From Arbacia lixula (taxonomy: Eukaryota > Echinodermata > Echinoidea > Arbacioida > Arbaciidae), in the NCBI GenBank assembly GCA_963669155.1, contig OZ022577.1, positions 8,604,038 through 8,668,037 of the forward strand: a DNA stretch of 64,000 nt. Direction: 5' to 3'. This document shows, in pieces, positions 27,001 to 34,350 of this stretch (within the stretch, counting starts at the first letter, position 1; each line of letters opens with the position of its first letter). Under the pieces are notes generated by a model that was not told where the DNA came from, did no database searches, and saw nothing but the letters and a program-made list of their open reading frames with translations. The translations under genes and the position numbers were made by a program.

Positions 27001-27069
27001 GCCGAAGTTGGCCGTCTCCTCTCCTCCAAAATCCAGCTCCACAACATTCCAGCTCCTATCGTTAGACAT
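753..27069 (-). CDS. KNTC1: KNTC1/ROD kinetochore protein, N-terminal half (partial, 30 exons)
   Basis: Rod is the large subunit of the Rod-Zwilch-ZW10 (RZZ) complex, which builds the kinetochore corona and brings Spindly/dynein and Mad1-Mad2 to unattached kinetochores. I joined 30 exons by their splice sites; all phases agree and give about 1085 codons without a stop. Recognisable matches to vertebrate KNTC1 include GTALFQV near residue 30, LVVGERSGTIHIVH in exon 3, VRCLMEALPETRFHRLLHK in exon 12, LLECLLRALP and IPWLRDDIIPF in exon 17, LQELLTLHKSYKC in exon 20, and LRGEIALRAAQTGELLTA in exon 30. Vertebrate KNTC1 has about 2200 residues, so the C-terminal half (including the Sec39-like part) lies beyond the left edge. 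The start is the ATG at 27069-27067, where similarity begins; an upstream in-frame ATG at 27210 would add 47 residues. Exon coordinates are in the three block entries. Identification is from remembered family sequence, not a search. Confidence 0.95.
4056..4165 (-). repeat. G-run tract (sense strand) downstream of KNTC1 exon 26 donor
   Basis: CCCTCC/CCTGCC repeats on the plus strand, so the KNTC1 transcript has about ten runs of three to five G beginning 12 nt inside intron 26. Such G runs can act as intronic splicing enhancers or form RNA quadruplexes; here that is inference. Confidence 0.85.
6583..6786 (+). repeat. Interspersed repeat family A, copy 1 (5'-truncated)
   Basis: Begins GTGAACCCTGGTCCAGTAAG and ends AGTGAAGAACAGATTAAAG; lacks the first 30 or so bases of copies 2-4. 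Next to it lie a poly-A/TAAAT stretch (6535-6570). In KNTC1 intron 22. Confidence 0.75.
6841..6890 (+). repeat. G-rich tract abutting a KNTC1 splice donor
   Basis: Runs of 4-10 G separated by single A, ending 5 bases before the donor of exon 22 (6894-6895). The plus strand (template for KNTC1) has clear G-quadruplex potential; the pre-mRNA would be C-rich here. Confidence 0.9.
7077..7248 (+). repeat. Interspersed repeat family A, copy 2
   Basis: Starts CCCATTGCTCAAAATTAGAT and continues through GTTGCAGTTAGTATG, GTGTGGCTTAATTG and a final CAGTAAAGAACGGG. Adjacent to the start of the 74-bp minisatellite. Confidence 0.75.
7258..7960. repeat. 74-bp minisatellite, about 10 copies
   Basis: Units starting ATGCACCTTTGGTACTGGG begin at 7264, 7338, 7412, 7486, 7560, 7634, 7708, 7782, 7856 and 7926, so the period is exactly 74 bp except for the last (70). 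Copies differ by a few substitutions (AAAATTTACC, AAAATTAACG, TGAGTTAACC variants) arranged in blocks. Lies in KNTC1 intron 21. Not a CRISPR: there are no unique spacers. Confidence 0.97.
8156..17983 (-). CDS. KNTC1: KNTC1 exons 12-21: start of the alpha-solenoid
   Basis: Exons in transcript order: 17804-17983, 17262-17483, 15817-15873, 15543-15604, 11035-11143, 10380-10523, 10047-10103, 9307-9414, 8692-8814, 8156-8299. All have AG acceptors and GT donors and keep frame. They encode the helical region after the propeller; exon 12 carries the well-conserved MVMVRCLMEALPET stretch, exon 13 the VEFVVGIASKAVF stretch, exon 17 PSHDIIPWLRDDIIPF. Intron 15 (11144-15542, 4.4 kb) contains the degenerate LINE and a gag-like retroelement fragment. 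Intron 13 (15874-17261) contains a 40-bp tandem repeat and a poly-G run. Intron 12 (17484-17803), intron 16 (10524-11034), intron 18 (9415-10046) and intron 20 (8300-8691) show no recognised element. Intron 19 (8815-9306) is largely homopurine on the plus strand. Confidence 0.94.
8818..9095. repeat. Homopurine (GA-rich) tract
   Basis: About 280 bases of nearly uninterrupted A/G on the plus strand, in KNTC1 intron 19. On the transcribed sense strand it is a very long polypyrimidine tract ending directly at the acceptor of exon 20 (8815-8816). It creates spurious reading frames on both strands. Confidence 0.95.
12125..13020 (+). pseudogene. Gag-like retroelement fragment, unassigned
   Basis: From the ATG at 12224 a reading frame with in-frame stops encodes a charged, Lys/Gln/Pro-rich start, then SDIELRLAT, a stop, EGLLTTFMENQQQ and SVLELDSKFDPKFEDTLQAGQ. 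This resembles the leading disordered segment of retroelement gag proteins, but no zinc knuckle, protease or RT is present, and I cannot name the family. It is followed near 12960-12990 by a strong short hairpin (GGGGCTGTAGAC / GTCTACACCCC). Lies in KNTC1 intron 15 opposite to the gene. Confidence 0.4.
13330..15510 (-). pseudogene. Degenerate 5'-truncated LINE reverse transcriptase (L1/Tx1-like)
   Basis: Minus-strand fragments at 14873-15346, 14410-14859, 13977-14219 and 13440-13892 read successively as a non-LTR reverse transcriptase and its C-terminal part. Visible motifs: ILPGRFIGENIW upstream of a TAA stop at about 15350, LLDFEKAFDSISH, RGCKQGDPISPYLF, and the catalytic QYADDTALF box, then GGLKMIDVDCFNKALKLTWL downstream. 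Frameshifts and stops separate the pieces and no endonuclease domain is visible, so it is dead and 5'-truncated. It lies in KNTC1 intron 15 in the same orientation as the gene, and its left part comes within about 30-40 nt of the exon 15 donor (15541-15542). Assignment to L1/Tx1 rather than another LINE clade rests on the motif style. Confidence 0.9.
15956..15971. repeat. Poly-G run
   Basis: An uninterrupted G tract in KNTC1 intron 13, flanked by G-rich sequence. Length may be unreliable in the assembly. Confidence 0.9.
16365..16461. repeat. 40-bp tandem repeat, about 2.5 copies
   Basis: Unit begins CTGGTTAGAACCAGTTTATA, with nearly identical copies. The half-site GGTTAGAACC is itself nearly palindromic. 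Lies in KNTC1 intron 13. Confidence 0.9.
18281..18905 (+). repeat. Interspersed repeat family A, copy 3, interrupted
   Basis: Begins CCCATTGCTCACAGTTAGAT and ends near CTCAGTAAAGAACAAG. Related copies are at 6583-6786, 7077-7248 and 51001-51260. It is split by a 381-bp element at 18437-18817. Lies in KNTC1 intron 11. No coding potential or terminal repeats identified. Confidence 0.8.
18437..18817. mobile_element. 381-bp MITE nested in family A, AATT target duplication
   Basis: Perfect 19-bp terminal inverted repeats, CTCCCTATCGCATATAGCC (18437-18455) and its complement (18799-18817), flanked by AATT on both sides (18433-18436, 18818-18821). The interior has degenerate GGGTTA telomere-like repeats at 18597-18690. 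The interior resembles the interior of the 440-bp element at 48069-48508, although the ends differ. Confidence 0.85.
19065..27069 (-). CDS. KNTC1: KNTC1 exons 1-11: beta-propeller region
   Basis: Coding exons in transcript order: 26908-27069, 26151-26265, 25418-25533, 24928-25003, 24073-24150, 23251-23285, 22191-22301, 21449-21533, 20614-20672, 19730-19824, 19065-19209. They total 1077 nt (359 codons), the size of the N-terminal beta-propeller of Rod, which in the family binds Zwilch and contacts Spindly. Exon 6 is only 35 nt. The donor of exon 11 is GC rather than GT (19063-19064). Intron contents: intron 1 has a short MITE (26678-26825); intron 4 the long hairpin (24641-24863) and a TCA microsatellite at 23940-24017 lies in intron 5; intron 7 is mostly a TTAA-flanked element (21599-22129); intron 9 has a small foldback (20053-20159). 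The remaining intron sequence shows nothing further that I recognise. Confidence 0.93.
20053..20159. repeat. Small foldback element with 14-bp inverted ends
   Basis: GTGGGTCAGTAGGA at 20053-20066 is perfectly inverted at 20146-20159. Lies in KNTC1 intron 9. A further internal near-repeat (TTTTGTCCGGCAA / TTTTGTCTGGCAA) is present. Noncoding. Confidence 0.7.
21599..22129 (+). mobile_element. TTAA-flanked nonautonomous DNA transposon, copy 1 (531 bp)
   Basis: Both ends carry TTAA (21599-21602, 22126-22129), followed by inverted ends of the form AGATTGTCCGTCCCTTTT and, reversed, AGACAGCCAGTCCCTTTT. A second copy in opposite orientation is at 56048-56571. TTAA duplication is typical of piggyBac-type elements; no transposase is present. 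It fills about 530 of the 657 bp of KNTC1 intron 7. Confidence 0.75.
23936..24060. repeat. TCA/ATC trinucleotide microsatellite
   Basis: Runs of TCATCA with TTA interruptions, in KNTC1 intron 5 next to exon 5. It generates spurious His- and Ser-rich reading frames. Confidence 0.95.
24641..24863. repeat. Long intronic hairpin, 106-bp arms, 11-nt loop
   Basis: Arms 24641-24746 and 24758-24863 are reverse complements with about 7 mismatches and no net indel; the loop is 24747-24757. It lies in KNTC1 intron 4, about 64 nt downstream of the exon 4 donor, so the KNTC1 pre-mRNA would contain an almost perfect 106-bp duplex. It may be a foldback MITE or the source of small RNAs; no coding potential. 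Confidence 0.9.
26678..26825. mobile_element. Short MITE, repeat family C, copy 1
   Basis: In KNTC1 intron 1. The sequence runs from a TAGATAAAGAAAAAATCAGTCTCTG-like left end to ATGCCCCGAATGAGACGGTT and a divergent right end. The same core occurs at 46812-46921 and, in reverse orientation, at 48267-48399, where it has a clean 8-bp target duplication. It is noncoding. Confidence 0.6.
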
Positions 27070-27359
27070 TCCTCTTGCCGTCTTGGCATGCAAGCCGGAT
27101 TCACCGAGTGCAATGAAGACTGAAGTCACAACAATTTGTTGGTCGCCTTCAGTTTTTCGTCCAGACAAAATCGAGGGTCTTTCAACGATGACCAACCCCA
27201 GAATATGCAACTAGCAGTTCTAACTATACTTCCGAACTAGTCTAGCTATACAATGCCAATACTATGAGAGCGAGTATGCGATAAGCGTAGCGGTAATGTG
27301 CACGGGACATATGCATGGAGCGTCGGGACATGGACACTAGGTTCTACGCGTATATATTG

Positions 27360-27470
27360 AACAGTCGAATTTCCCGCACATCTACTCAGTGTATGATATG
27401 GCGCGCCAGCACAGCTAGCCATATAAAATGAAAAGAGCTCGTTGACAAATATGCGCATGCGCAGATCAAT
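27360..27470 (-). promoter_or_regulatory. KNTC1 promoter candidate with E2F and NRF1 sites
   Basis: About 300-400 bp upstream of the KNTC1 start codon there is TTTCCCGC at 27370-27377, a match to the E2F consensus TTTSSCGC, and the palindrome TGCGCATGCGCA at 27452-27463, a full match to the NRF1 consensus YGCGCAYGCGCR. No TATA box is evident at a clear start point. E2F control fits a mitotic gene expressed in cycling cells. The motifs are seen directly; their function is inferred. Confidence 0.55.
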
Positions 27471-27696
27471 GATTGTTTCGAATGTAAAGTTTATGCACGC
27501 CTTTCTTACAATACGTTTTATAATGAAAACACAGAAGCAAGAGGTTTATCCGAGGAGCAACAACTAATTAATTCAGAGTACATTTCACCAACGAGCCGTT
27601 TTCGTACAATTTTCCCCGGAATGAGATTAATTACATTCATCTACGTTTTGTGATTCAGTTTCAATTGAATGCACTTTGAATATATTAGTTGTTAAA

Positions 27697-27800
27697 TTGC
27701 TACTCGGACAAACCTCGGACAAGCTTTAGGATTACCATTAGTAACGTACTGTTTGAAGGACGTTAATAAAAGTTGCCTACATAACGATAATGGTATCTTG
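27697..27800 (+). repeat. Low-copy repeat shared with 21337-21452
   Basis: Contains ACCTCGGACAAGCTTTAGGA and ACCATTAGTA, also found in order at 21355-21385 next to KNTC1 exon 8, followed in both by CTACATAACGATAATGG-like sequence. About three quarters of positions agree by eye. Function and family unknown. Confidence 0.5.
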
Positions 27801-27803
27801 AAA

Positions 27804-29220
27804 CCGAATCACTAGATACCGGTTGATGTCTAAAAAGGAAACTCTACCCTGACAGATAAAAGCAGAAACATGATGAAAACAAATCAGTGAAGGTTTGACA
27901 GAAATTTTCAAGTTCTTAATTTCGTGACGTCACTTAGGAGCTACTCTGCTATGAGGGTGTGTTCTGATGTTTATTTTTTCAAAAGGACCATTTCACCTTT
28001 GCAATTGACATATCATTACACACGTTTTTAAATACACCACAAAACAGAAAGAGCTAGGACAATTTTATTAAATCATATACCACTACACACATGGGGGAAA
28101 GCTGTAAAGAAGTTATAACTTTCTTATTCTTTTTAAAGATTTTCTGCACACCTTTACTAATATATTGCTTGCATTTCTCTGCTATATAATAATAATCTTT
28201 AAAAAATAGCTCAGAGTGGATTTTACCTTTGACACATTTCTACGCCGGAAAGTCATACATTACGAAAACTGCTCATTCGTTGTTGCACTATATGCACTTA
28301 TAAATGGAATGCCCCTTTTGATAACATTTCACACCGATCACACTTTGAACCATTAGCAGTACGCCTACCACGCCCACAGAGTTAACTCTCTTTCCAATTA
28401 CCCTCTCAATATTCCAACGTACTACAGTGACTTTAAGATAGTCGTGCTTCAAAAATCTAAACGATACCGACTGTACGATCGAGCTCACTTTACCTTACGG
28501 GACATATGATTTTTACAGCTCTTCAGTGGAAATGGAAAACAGTAAGCTTATGTCCTAACAGAAAGGCCCCCCTCCTCCTTCATGCTGTTACTATGTCGTT
28601 ACTGGAGTTTTGGATAATTACAATTATTGCAAGCATTAGTGTTCTTAAGCCTGAAGGATTATTCTCTGTAGTCATAATTTGCAACAAACTGAAAACCATT
28701 AAGTTACGATGCAGAAACCGGGTTCATTTGGAGAAGTCACTACTAGTGTTGTAGGCTTATACGTAACTCCGCTTCATACATGCTTGGTACATGAAATGGT
28801 TACGGTGTGCTGTATATTCCATAATTTGTTCTTCTATGTTTTTAATTAAGGATTTCTCTTTCCTTATAGAGGTATGAGTGTAAAAGTCAAAGTGTGTCTC
28901 TAATGATGTATCAAATGCACACGGATAAAATGATGCATAGCATTTTGAGGAAAGCGCCATCTAAAAAAAAAAGGGATCTCTTCACAATTATGGGAGACGT
29001 CACAAAATAAAAACAATCGTAACTTTCTTAACCTTGTTGGATTTCCATGCATTAAACATGCACTAATATGTTTATTTCATGTTTCTGCTTTTATCAAAAC
29101 AAATTTGATTTCATGGTGGACTAAAGGAATATCTAGAACGAACAATCTGAAGAGGAAGGCAGTGAATAAAAAGATGTTTTGATAACAAATAACATCAAAC
29201 AGTGGACATGAGTCATATGA
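27804..29220. other. Intergenic stretch with nothing recognised
   Basis: AT-rich sequence between the KNTC1 upstream region and the small arginine-rich exon. Short reading frames on both strands have no recognisable similarity and no supporting splice context. Confidence 0.6.
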
Positions 29221-29312
29221 CTTCGGCACAGTCTGAGGACGTAATTTACGAACTGTCAAAGGCAGCAGCCGATAGACAGATGGAGTAGTCCGTGCTATGA
29301 GTGACTGCTATC

Positions 29313-29403
29313 ATGGCTAGCCGCCATAGCCAGCGCATTCGTACACAGCGCGCGCGCCGGTATCGAAGGAGCAGAAGGAGCATACACCGTCGTCGAGTGA
29401 AAG
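29313..29403 (+). CDS. Putative arginine-rich first exon, 30 codons
   Basis: From ATG (29313) the frame reads MASRHSQRIRTQRARRYRRS and then more Arg-rich sequence, 13 Arg in 30 residues, ending in phase 1 at a good donor (AAAG followed by GTATGT, 29404). The local sequence is GC- and CpG-rich unlike its surroundings. It could be a protamine-like or other basic peptide, or an upstream exon of the SMIM26-like gene: joined to the acceptor at 31252 the frame stays open through the SMIM26 ATG. I do not recognise the protein; it may also be chance. Confidence 0.25.
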
Positions 29404-29667
29404 GTATGTACATACATTTCCGGTTCTCATTTACTTGTAATGTGCCGTTGAGTAACAATTGAGACGATAAACCGTATCAATAAGATGTTAGTTATCAAGT
29501 TAATCAAATATGCTATACTTGGAACACTTCTCACGAGTTAAAATCTTACGTTAGCGGACTTCCTGTGATTTTGCTTAGTGTGGTGTCCCATATGTTACAA
29601 ACGATGTAAGTTGTCAGATCATTTTTAAGCAGTCTACTCTTAAAGAAGTTTTGTTTGGGGTTTACTA

Positions 29668-29716
29668 GCCCTGGGACTGCTCCCGCACAGCGGGAACGTC
29701 CTGAGGGCTCGCCACC
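29668..29716. repeat. Short palindromic repeat, copy 1
   Basis: TAGCCCTGGGACTGCTCCCG pairs with CGGGAACGTCCTGAGGGCT around a short CACAG loop. Upstream of the SMIM26-like promoter. Confidence 0.6.
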
Positions 29717-29929
29717 AATTTCCCTGCATGTCTGGTCCGACTACCGAGAAATCAACCCGTGCACATGAATGAATGACTCATTTCAAGTACATTTATTACA
29801 TATAATAAATGACTAAATGTATTGAATGTATACCTGAGCTATAAAATTGTTTGAAAATGCTAAGCAACGTTTACATATTTCCTCTTCACATATGATCATG
29901 ATCTTTGTAACAAATACGGTTCGCCGAGG

Positions 29930-30060
29930 CTGCCATCTTGGAAGCTTTAAAAACGTATACTGTAAAGGGAAACTGGCGCATGCGCATTATGATTAAGTTT
30001 TGCATCGCAGCTGCTGTCGTGCGATTCTGAGCCACTCTAGGTCGAAAACAATTTTTAAAA
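29930..30060 (+). promoter_or_regulatory. YY1/NRF1 promoter candidate for the SMIM26-like gene
   Basis: CTGCCATCTTGG (29930-29941) matches the YY1 core CCAT within the CAAGATGGCNGC-type context, and GGCGCATGCGCA (29975-29986) matches the NRF1 consensus at 11 of 12 positions. Both are common in nuclear genes for mitochondrial proteins. A putative 5' exon ends at a donor near 30110. The whole segment recurs inverted at 30700-30881. Confidence 0.5.
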
Positions 30061-30699
30061 ATGCAACATGGATTAAATTCATCTTCAAACCAAGTATGGA
30101 ATTATTCAGGTATATATTTTACTTAAATATGTGCAATAGATTTGAGATTTGAGTGACAGAATTGCTGAAACCAACTAATATAATCACTGCTAATCTTGAC
30201 TTCCTTACTTCAAAGCTCCGTGCTACGCAGCCCGCTCACTGCGTCGCAGTAAGGGGATTACTAGGGTTAACTAGAACGGCACAAGATAGATCAAAATGGA
30301 AAAATGAGGAGGAGGCCTTCCTTCAGCAGTGGAGAGAAATAGGCTAGAGATAGAGACAGATAGAGATAGGGTTAATCGTCTTGAAAAGTTTTTGGATTTA
30401 TAAAGCAGTCAATTGTCAGTTTGGTTGAAAACATGTTTTTTCTTCGTTTTACATGAAATTTCCTCTTTTCTGTTCAATTATTGAAATTGTGTCATTTTCA
30501 GGGTTGGACAAATCACAAATTGTGAATGTGTCTTCAAATGGATATTTTGTCATGTTTGTCACTTTCCTTATTCTTCCACAGTCTTTGTAGATCTGATTAA
30601 ACATGGAAGGAATGCAAAAAAAAAAAAAAAAAACATGAAGTGGCCAAATTATAGTTCTTTCTTGTTTTGAAGACATCAATACATACTTGATGTCAACCG

Positions 30700-30881
30700 T
30701 GGTTCGTTTGAAGATGATTTTAATCCATGTTGTGTTTTTTTTGTTTGGTTGCAAAATAAAGTGGTTCTGAAGTCGAATTGCACGACGGTAGCTGCAATGA
30801 TGAAGATTCAAGTTCATATGCATTCGCCAGTCTTTATATTACAATTTGTTTATTACGTTTTTGGAACAGCCAAGATGGCAG
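30700..30881 (-). repeat. Inverted copy of the SMIM26-like promoter segment
   Basis: Read on the minus strand this segment runs CTGCCATCTTGG, AAAAACGTA, ACTGGCGAATGCATATGA, GCAGCTACCGTCGTGC, CAACATGGATTAAAATCATC, in the same order as 29930-30097 on the plus strand. The YY1 core is kept but the NRF1 palindrome is decayed (GGCGAATGCATA). The arms are about 600 bp apart. Confidence 0.75.
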
Positions 30882-31070
30882 AATTAATAGACCTTGTTTG
30901 TGAGGAAATGTGTAATGTTGCTCAATATTCTCAAACATTTTTATAGTGCTTGTATAGATCAGATAAGGTAAGTCATTCATAAGTAATAAATATACTTGAA
31001 ATGAGGTATTTATGCATGTGTACGGGTCGATTACATCAGTAGTCAGACTCGTCACGCAAGGAAAATGATG

Positions 31071-31125
31071 GTTAGCCCTGGGGTCGCTCCTGCTTTGCAG
31101 GAACAGTCCCAGGGCCAGGGCTACA
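31071..31125. repeat. Short palindromic repeat, copy 2
   Basis: GTTAGCCCTGGGGTCGCTCC then TGCTTTGCAGGAACAGTCCC and AGGGCTAC form a stem. Lies between the SMIM26-like promoter and its coding exon; copy 1 is at 29668-29716. Confidence 0.6.
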
Positions 31126-31323
31126 GTTACAGTTACAGTAGACCCTATAACTTTCAGTTTTGCCAATGATATGAACGAAAATGATTTGGGACAAACAATA
31201 TAAAATGTGACAAATGTATACTTTTTTCTTTACTAACATGCAGTATTCTCCAGTTTAGGGGACGATGCTCTCCAAGACAGATGTCATCACTCACAGTGCA
31301 ATATTGAGGATAACAGCAACACC

Positions 31324-32064
31324 ATGTGGAAGTTTCTTGGCAAGTTCAGAGGGGGGCTAGACAGGACTAAAAACTCTTTGTGGGGAAAGAGAGTTGCTGT
31401 GGCGTATGCGCTTGGAACATGGACTCTGTTAGGTGTAGTTTTTGTAAAGTGGAAACTGAATCACTTTGAACAACCCAGTTTGACAGAACCAAAGCCAGAG
31501 ATGTCCCAGGAGGATATGAAGAAACTCATGAAAGAAAAGACAAAGGCACAACAAAAGCGTGAGTAGATTGATACCCTTTGACTACAGGTATGTGTGAAAT
31601 ACAATTTCATACATTTATTGTGTGAATGACAATTGTCAGAAGGGAAAGAAAAGTTAAGATTCCAAATTGAATTGGTAATTCTTCAATTGATATATTTTAA
31701 TATATTTATATACACCTGTACTGTATATACAAAGTGCTAATATGTGTCAGTTGTAGTGGATAGTTACATATGATAGCGTTCAATCGTTTTTGTGTTGCCA
31801 GATGTCAGGCAATGTTGATTTTACCCTATAAATGAGAAAGAGAACTTTAGAGAAGACAGGATGGGGGTTTAGTATCTTGATATAATATGAAATTATGGAG
31901 GGTACTTTTTTTTTCCTCAAAATTGCTAGAGTGCTCCTTAATTTGATATCTTACAAAATCATCCCCATTTTCGTTTTCTGTTGTTTGCTTCAAATGCAGG
32001 GAGTGAAGAAATAAGTCTTTATGTGGCAGAGAATGTCTACACACCTCTGGACTTCATGGCGTGA
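31324..32064 (+). CDS. SMIM26: SMIM26-like small single-pass membrane protein
   Basis: Two coding exons, 31324-31558 and 32000-32064, joined through a GTGAGT donor and CAG acceptor in phase 1, give 99 residues (vertebrate SMIM26 is about 95). The protein has a basic amphipathic start (MWKFLGKFRGGLDRTKNSLW), one membrane segment around residues 23-42 containing VAYALGTWTLLG, and a hydrophilic tail ending LYVAENVYTPLDFMA. The R-x-x-x-Y-x-x-G-T-W-x-x-x-G arrangement is what links it to SMIM26, a mitochondrial inner-membrane microprotein important for complex I in human cells. A 5'UTR portion starts after the acceptor at 31252. The gene converges on TTC8. Orthology is plausible from pattern and length but not proven. 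Confidence 0.65.
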
Positions 32065-33760
32065 GGGCTAAACACTGCTACTCAATGGAAGTGGACGATT
32101 GGTACCAGCATGTTGTTTACTGTATTGTAGGAAGATGAAATATGCTGTGAATACCGTAACTGCTATGGTGCTGAGAGAGGATTTCACGCTGGATTGTTAA
32201 ATGTTACCACTTGATGCATCACCTATTATGAGAGTGGTCCATTGATCACCAACAGACCCATCGGGTGCCTGTTGAAACTTAGAGACATGAATGTACATGT
32301 AGGAACACTCGGTTTTGAAGAAAATGTGTTCTGTCTGAAACAATTATTATAAATATTTGAGGAAATTGCATGACAGAAGAGGTAGATCACAGAGGTGCAT
32401 TCAGGACTTGGAGCTAGAGCAGGTACTAGTATGTTTAAACATTGAACTGGATAGACTTCTATCAAACATTCAGACATTTCACTAAATATTTAGACATTAT
32501 GAATAATTAGCTAGTGTCTTGTTTTCTGATATTTGAAGAAAAACATTTCTGAGGGGAAAGCTGACTTCCAAATTCAAGGCTATGCTCAATCGCTTAATCA
32601 CACAGGGAATTTCCAAGCATACCCTATAGCCGTCTAACCGAACACAAATTTTGTGGAATTTTAGACCTTGCAGAAAAACTTCTAGCTCAATTGTTTTGCG
32701 ATGACATTTGAATCCAAACTGTTATAGTCATTTCCCACCAAAAGGCATGCAATCATTGGAAGAATGAAATTCAAATGGGTGCAACATGTCAAAATAGCAA
32801 TGAACAAGTTTAAATCAATGCATGTGAAGTTTCTGAGTGTCAAGGCGATTCACAATAAGTTCAAAATATCAGTATGATAAATGGTCATTTCTGTGGCTCC
32901 TATGAAACAAAATAGAAGTGCTAGCTCCCCCAAAGTCCTTGCTAAGATTAATTCATAGGGTTATATTCAGACATTTTCTATCAGTAATGTTAATGTTTCA
33001 ATAGGAGAATAAATTGTAATTTAAACATGAAGGGAAATAAGTACTTAGTTTGTGTACCACTGCTACCCCAAAAACACAAGACTTGGAAGAGGCCACCTAG
33101 CTGGCATGGAAAAAATAAAATGTCCGATACGGTATGTAGTAATGCAGAGTCATGTCAAGATAAGGAAAGCTGACTTTGTCATGAGATGGGTCTGAACTGT
33201 GCCTGTGCTGCATGTCATGGACTTACCATGGCAAATTTATTGTAAATTGTTATGTTTATTGTATTTCCCACTGTTTGTGTTCAATGCAAATCGCAATTCT
33301 ATTAAATCTGGTTTTGATACCAGCTATATTGCTGAATACCAAGGCACTTTGAACATGTGGAGTAAAGAAGTAGGCATAGATATGGTAATAGTACTAGCAA
33401 CGACCAAAGAGATGGAAGAGAGCATGAAACAGGAGAGAAAGAAATACAGAGAGGAAAATGGCAGAAAGATAGAGAGATAATGATATATGTAGATAGATAC
33501 ACAAATATAGACAGAGAACAAGAGATGCTGAGAGAGAGAGAGATATGTCATACATGTCCCTGTAGATAGAGAGATACAGAGAATGAGTGATACAGATTAC
33601 AGAGGGAGATAAAGCCAGGGGGTGAGGATACAGCTCTTCCAATAATTGTTTTAAGGAAAGTTTTTTTGGCACAATTGCCCAGAAAAGATATGACATGAGT
33701 GAAACAAAATCACTGTTTACAAGCCATGTAATTCGCGTCCTCATAATCTAAAAAAGGATG
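32065..33760. other. 3' flank of SMIM26-like gene; no gene seen
   Basis: Probably includes the 3'UTR of the SMIM26-like gene; AATAAA-type signals occur (for example near 33008 and 33113). A GA/GATA-rich simple repeat lies at about 33405-33610. No other feature recognised. Confidence 0.5.
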
Positions 33761-33761
33761 A

Positions 33762-33975
33762 ACTGTATACGCCATATATTTTGGGGGGTTCTTTTTTTCG
33801 CGAAATTTTGAATATTTGCGAATTTAACAACACGCAAAATTATGAATATGGTGTGCTCGAGCACATGTATTTCTAGTACTAGTACTCCACGATTGCGAAT
33901 TTAACCACTCGCGACATTGCCGAGAAGTCCTGATTTGTGAAAAATTAGACTCGCGAAATATATGGCGTATACAGT
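33762..33975. mobile_element. 214-bp MITE with 20-bp perfect inverted ends
   Basis: ACTGTATACGCCATATATTT at 33762-33781 is exactly inverted at 33956-33975. The interior has several TTCGCGAA/TTGCGAATTT-type CpG motifs. It sits between the convergent ends of the SMIM26-like gene and TTC8. Confidence 0.9.
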
Positions 33976-34299
33976 ATATCATTCTGTAACAATTGTAAAA
34001 TCTACATCTTGGAAATAAGTACACTTGTAGTTTTTGAATGACCAGAAAAAACACATTTATTAAATTCTGCTAAAATGTACATTTTAATATATTTTTCACA
34101 CTCACATATATATACACAGGCATCTATGATGTAGTATGTAAAGTACAATAGTAGATTCAAGTAAACAGTTTATAATTCAGTATCCTGGACGGTTCAAATA
34201 TCCTTTCAGGCAATCAGTACACAGTCAAACCAGTATGCAAAGATCAATGCCTATGAAGACTACCCCAGTTCACTCCCATTTGCAGAGCACTTTGAATGC

Positions 34300-34350
34300 C
34301 ATTTGACCTGTCTATAAAGACCACCTAGTAGGGTGGTCTATATAGACGAG
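34300..34350. repeat. Short hairpin, possible MITE core
   Basis: GTCTATAAAGACCACCTA is followed at once by TAGGGTGGTCTATATAGAC, giving an almost perfect hairpin with no loop. Lies downstream of the TTC8 stop. Confidence 0.7.

Noticed and set aside
26860..27210. Longer KNTC1 N-terminus starting at the ATG at 27210
   Set aside because: Family similarity begins at the internal Met at 27069; the extra 47 residues have no counterpart that I recall. It remains possible.
28506..28754. 82-codon plus-strand frame between KNTC1 and SMIM26
   Set aside because: No recognisable domain, signal or neighbouring splice sites.
33302..33744. Ser/Leu/Tyr-rich minus-strand frames
   Set aside because: GATA/GAGA simple repeats; no coding signature.
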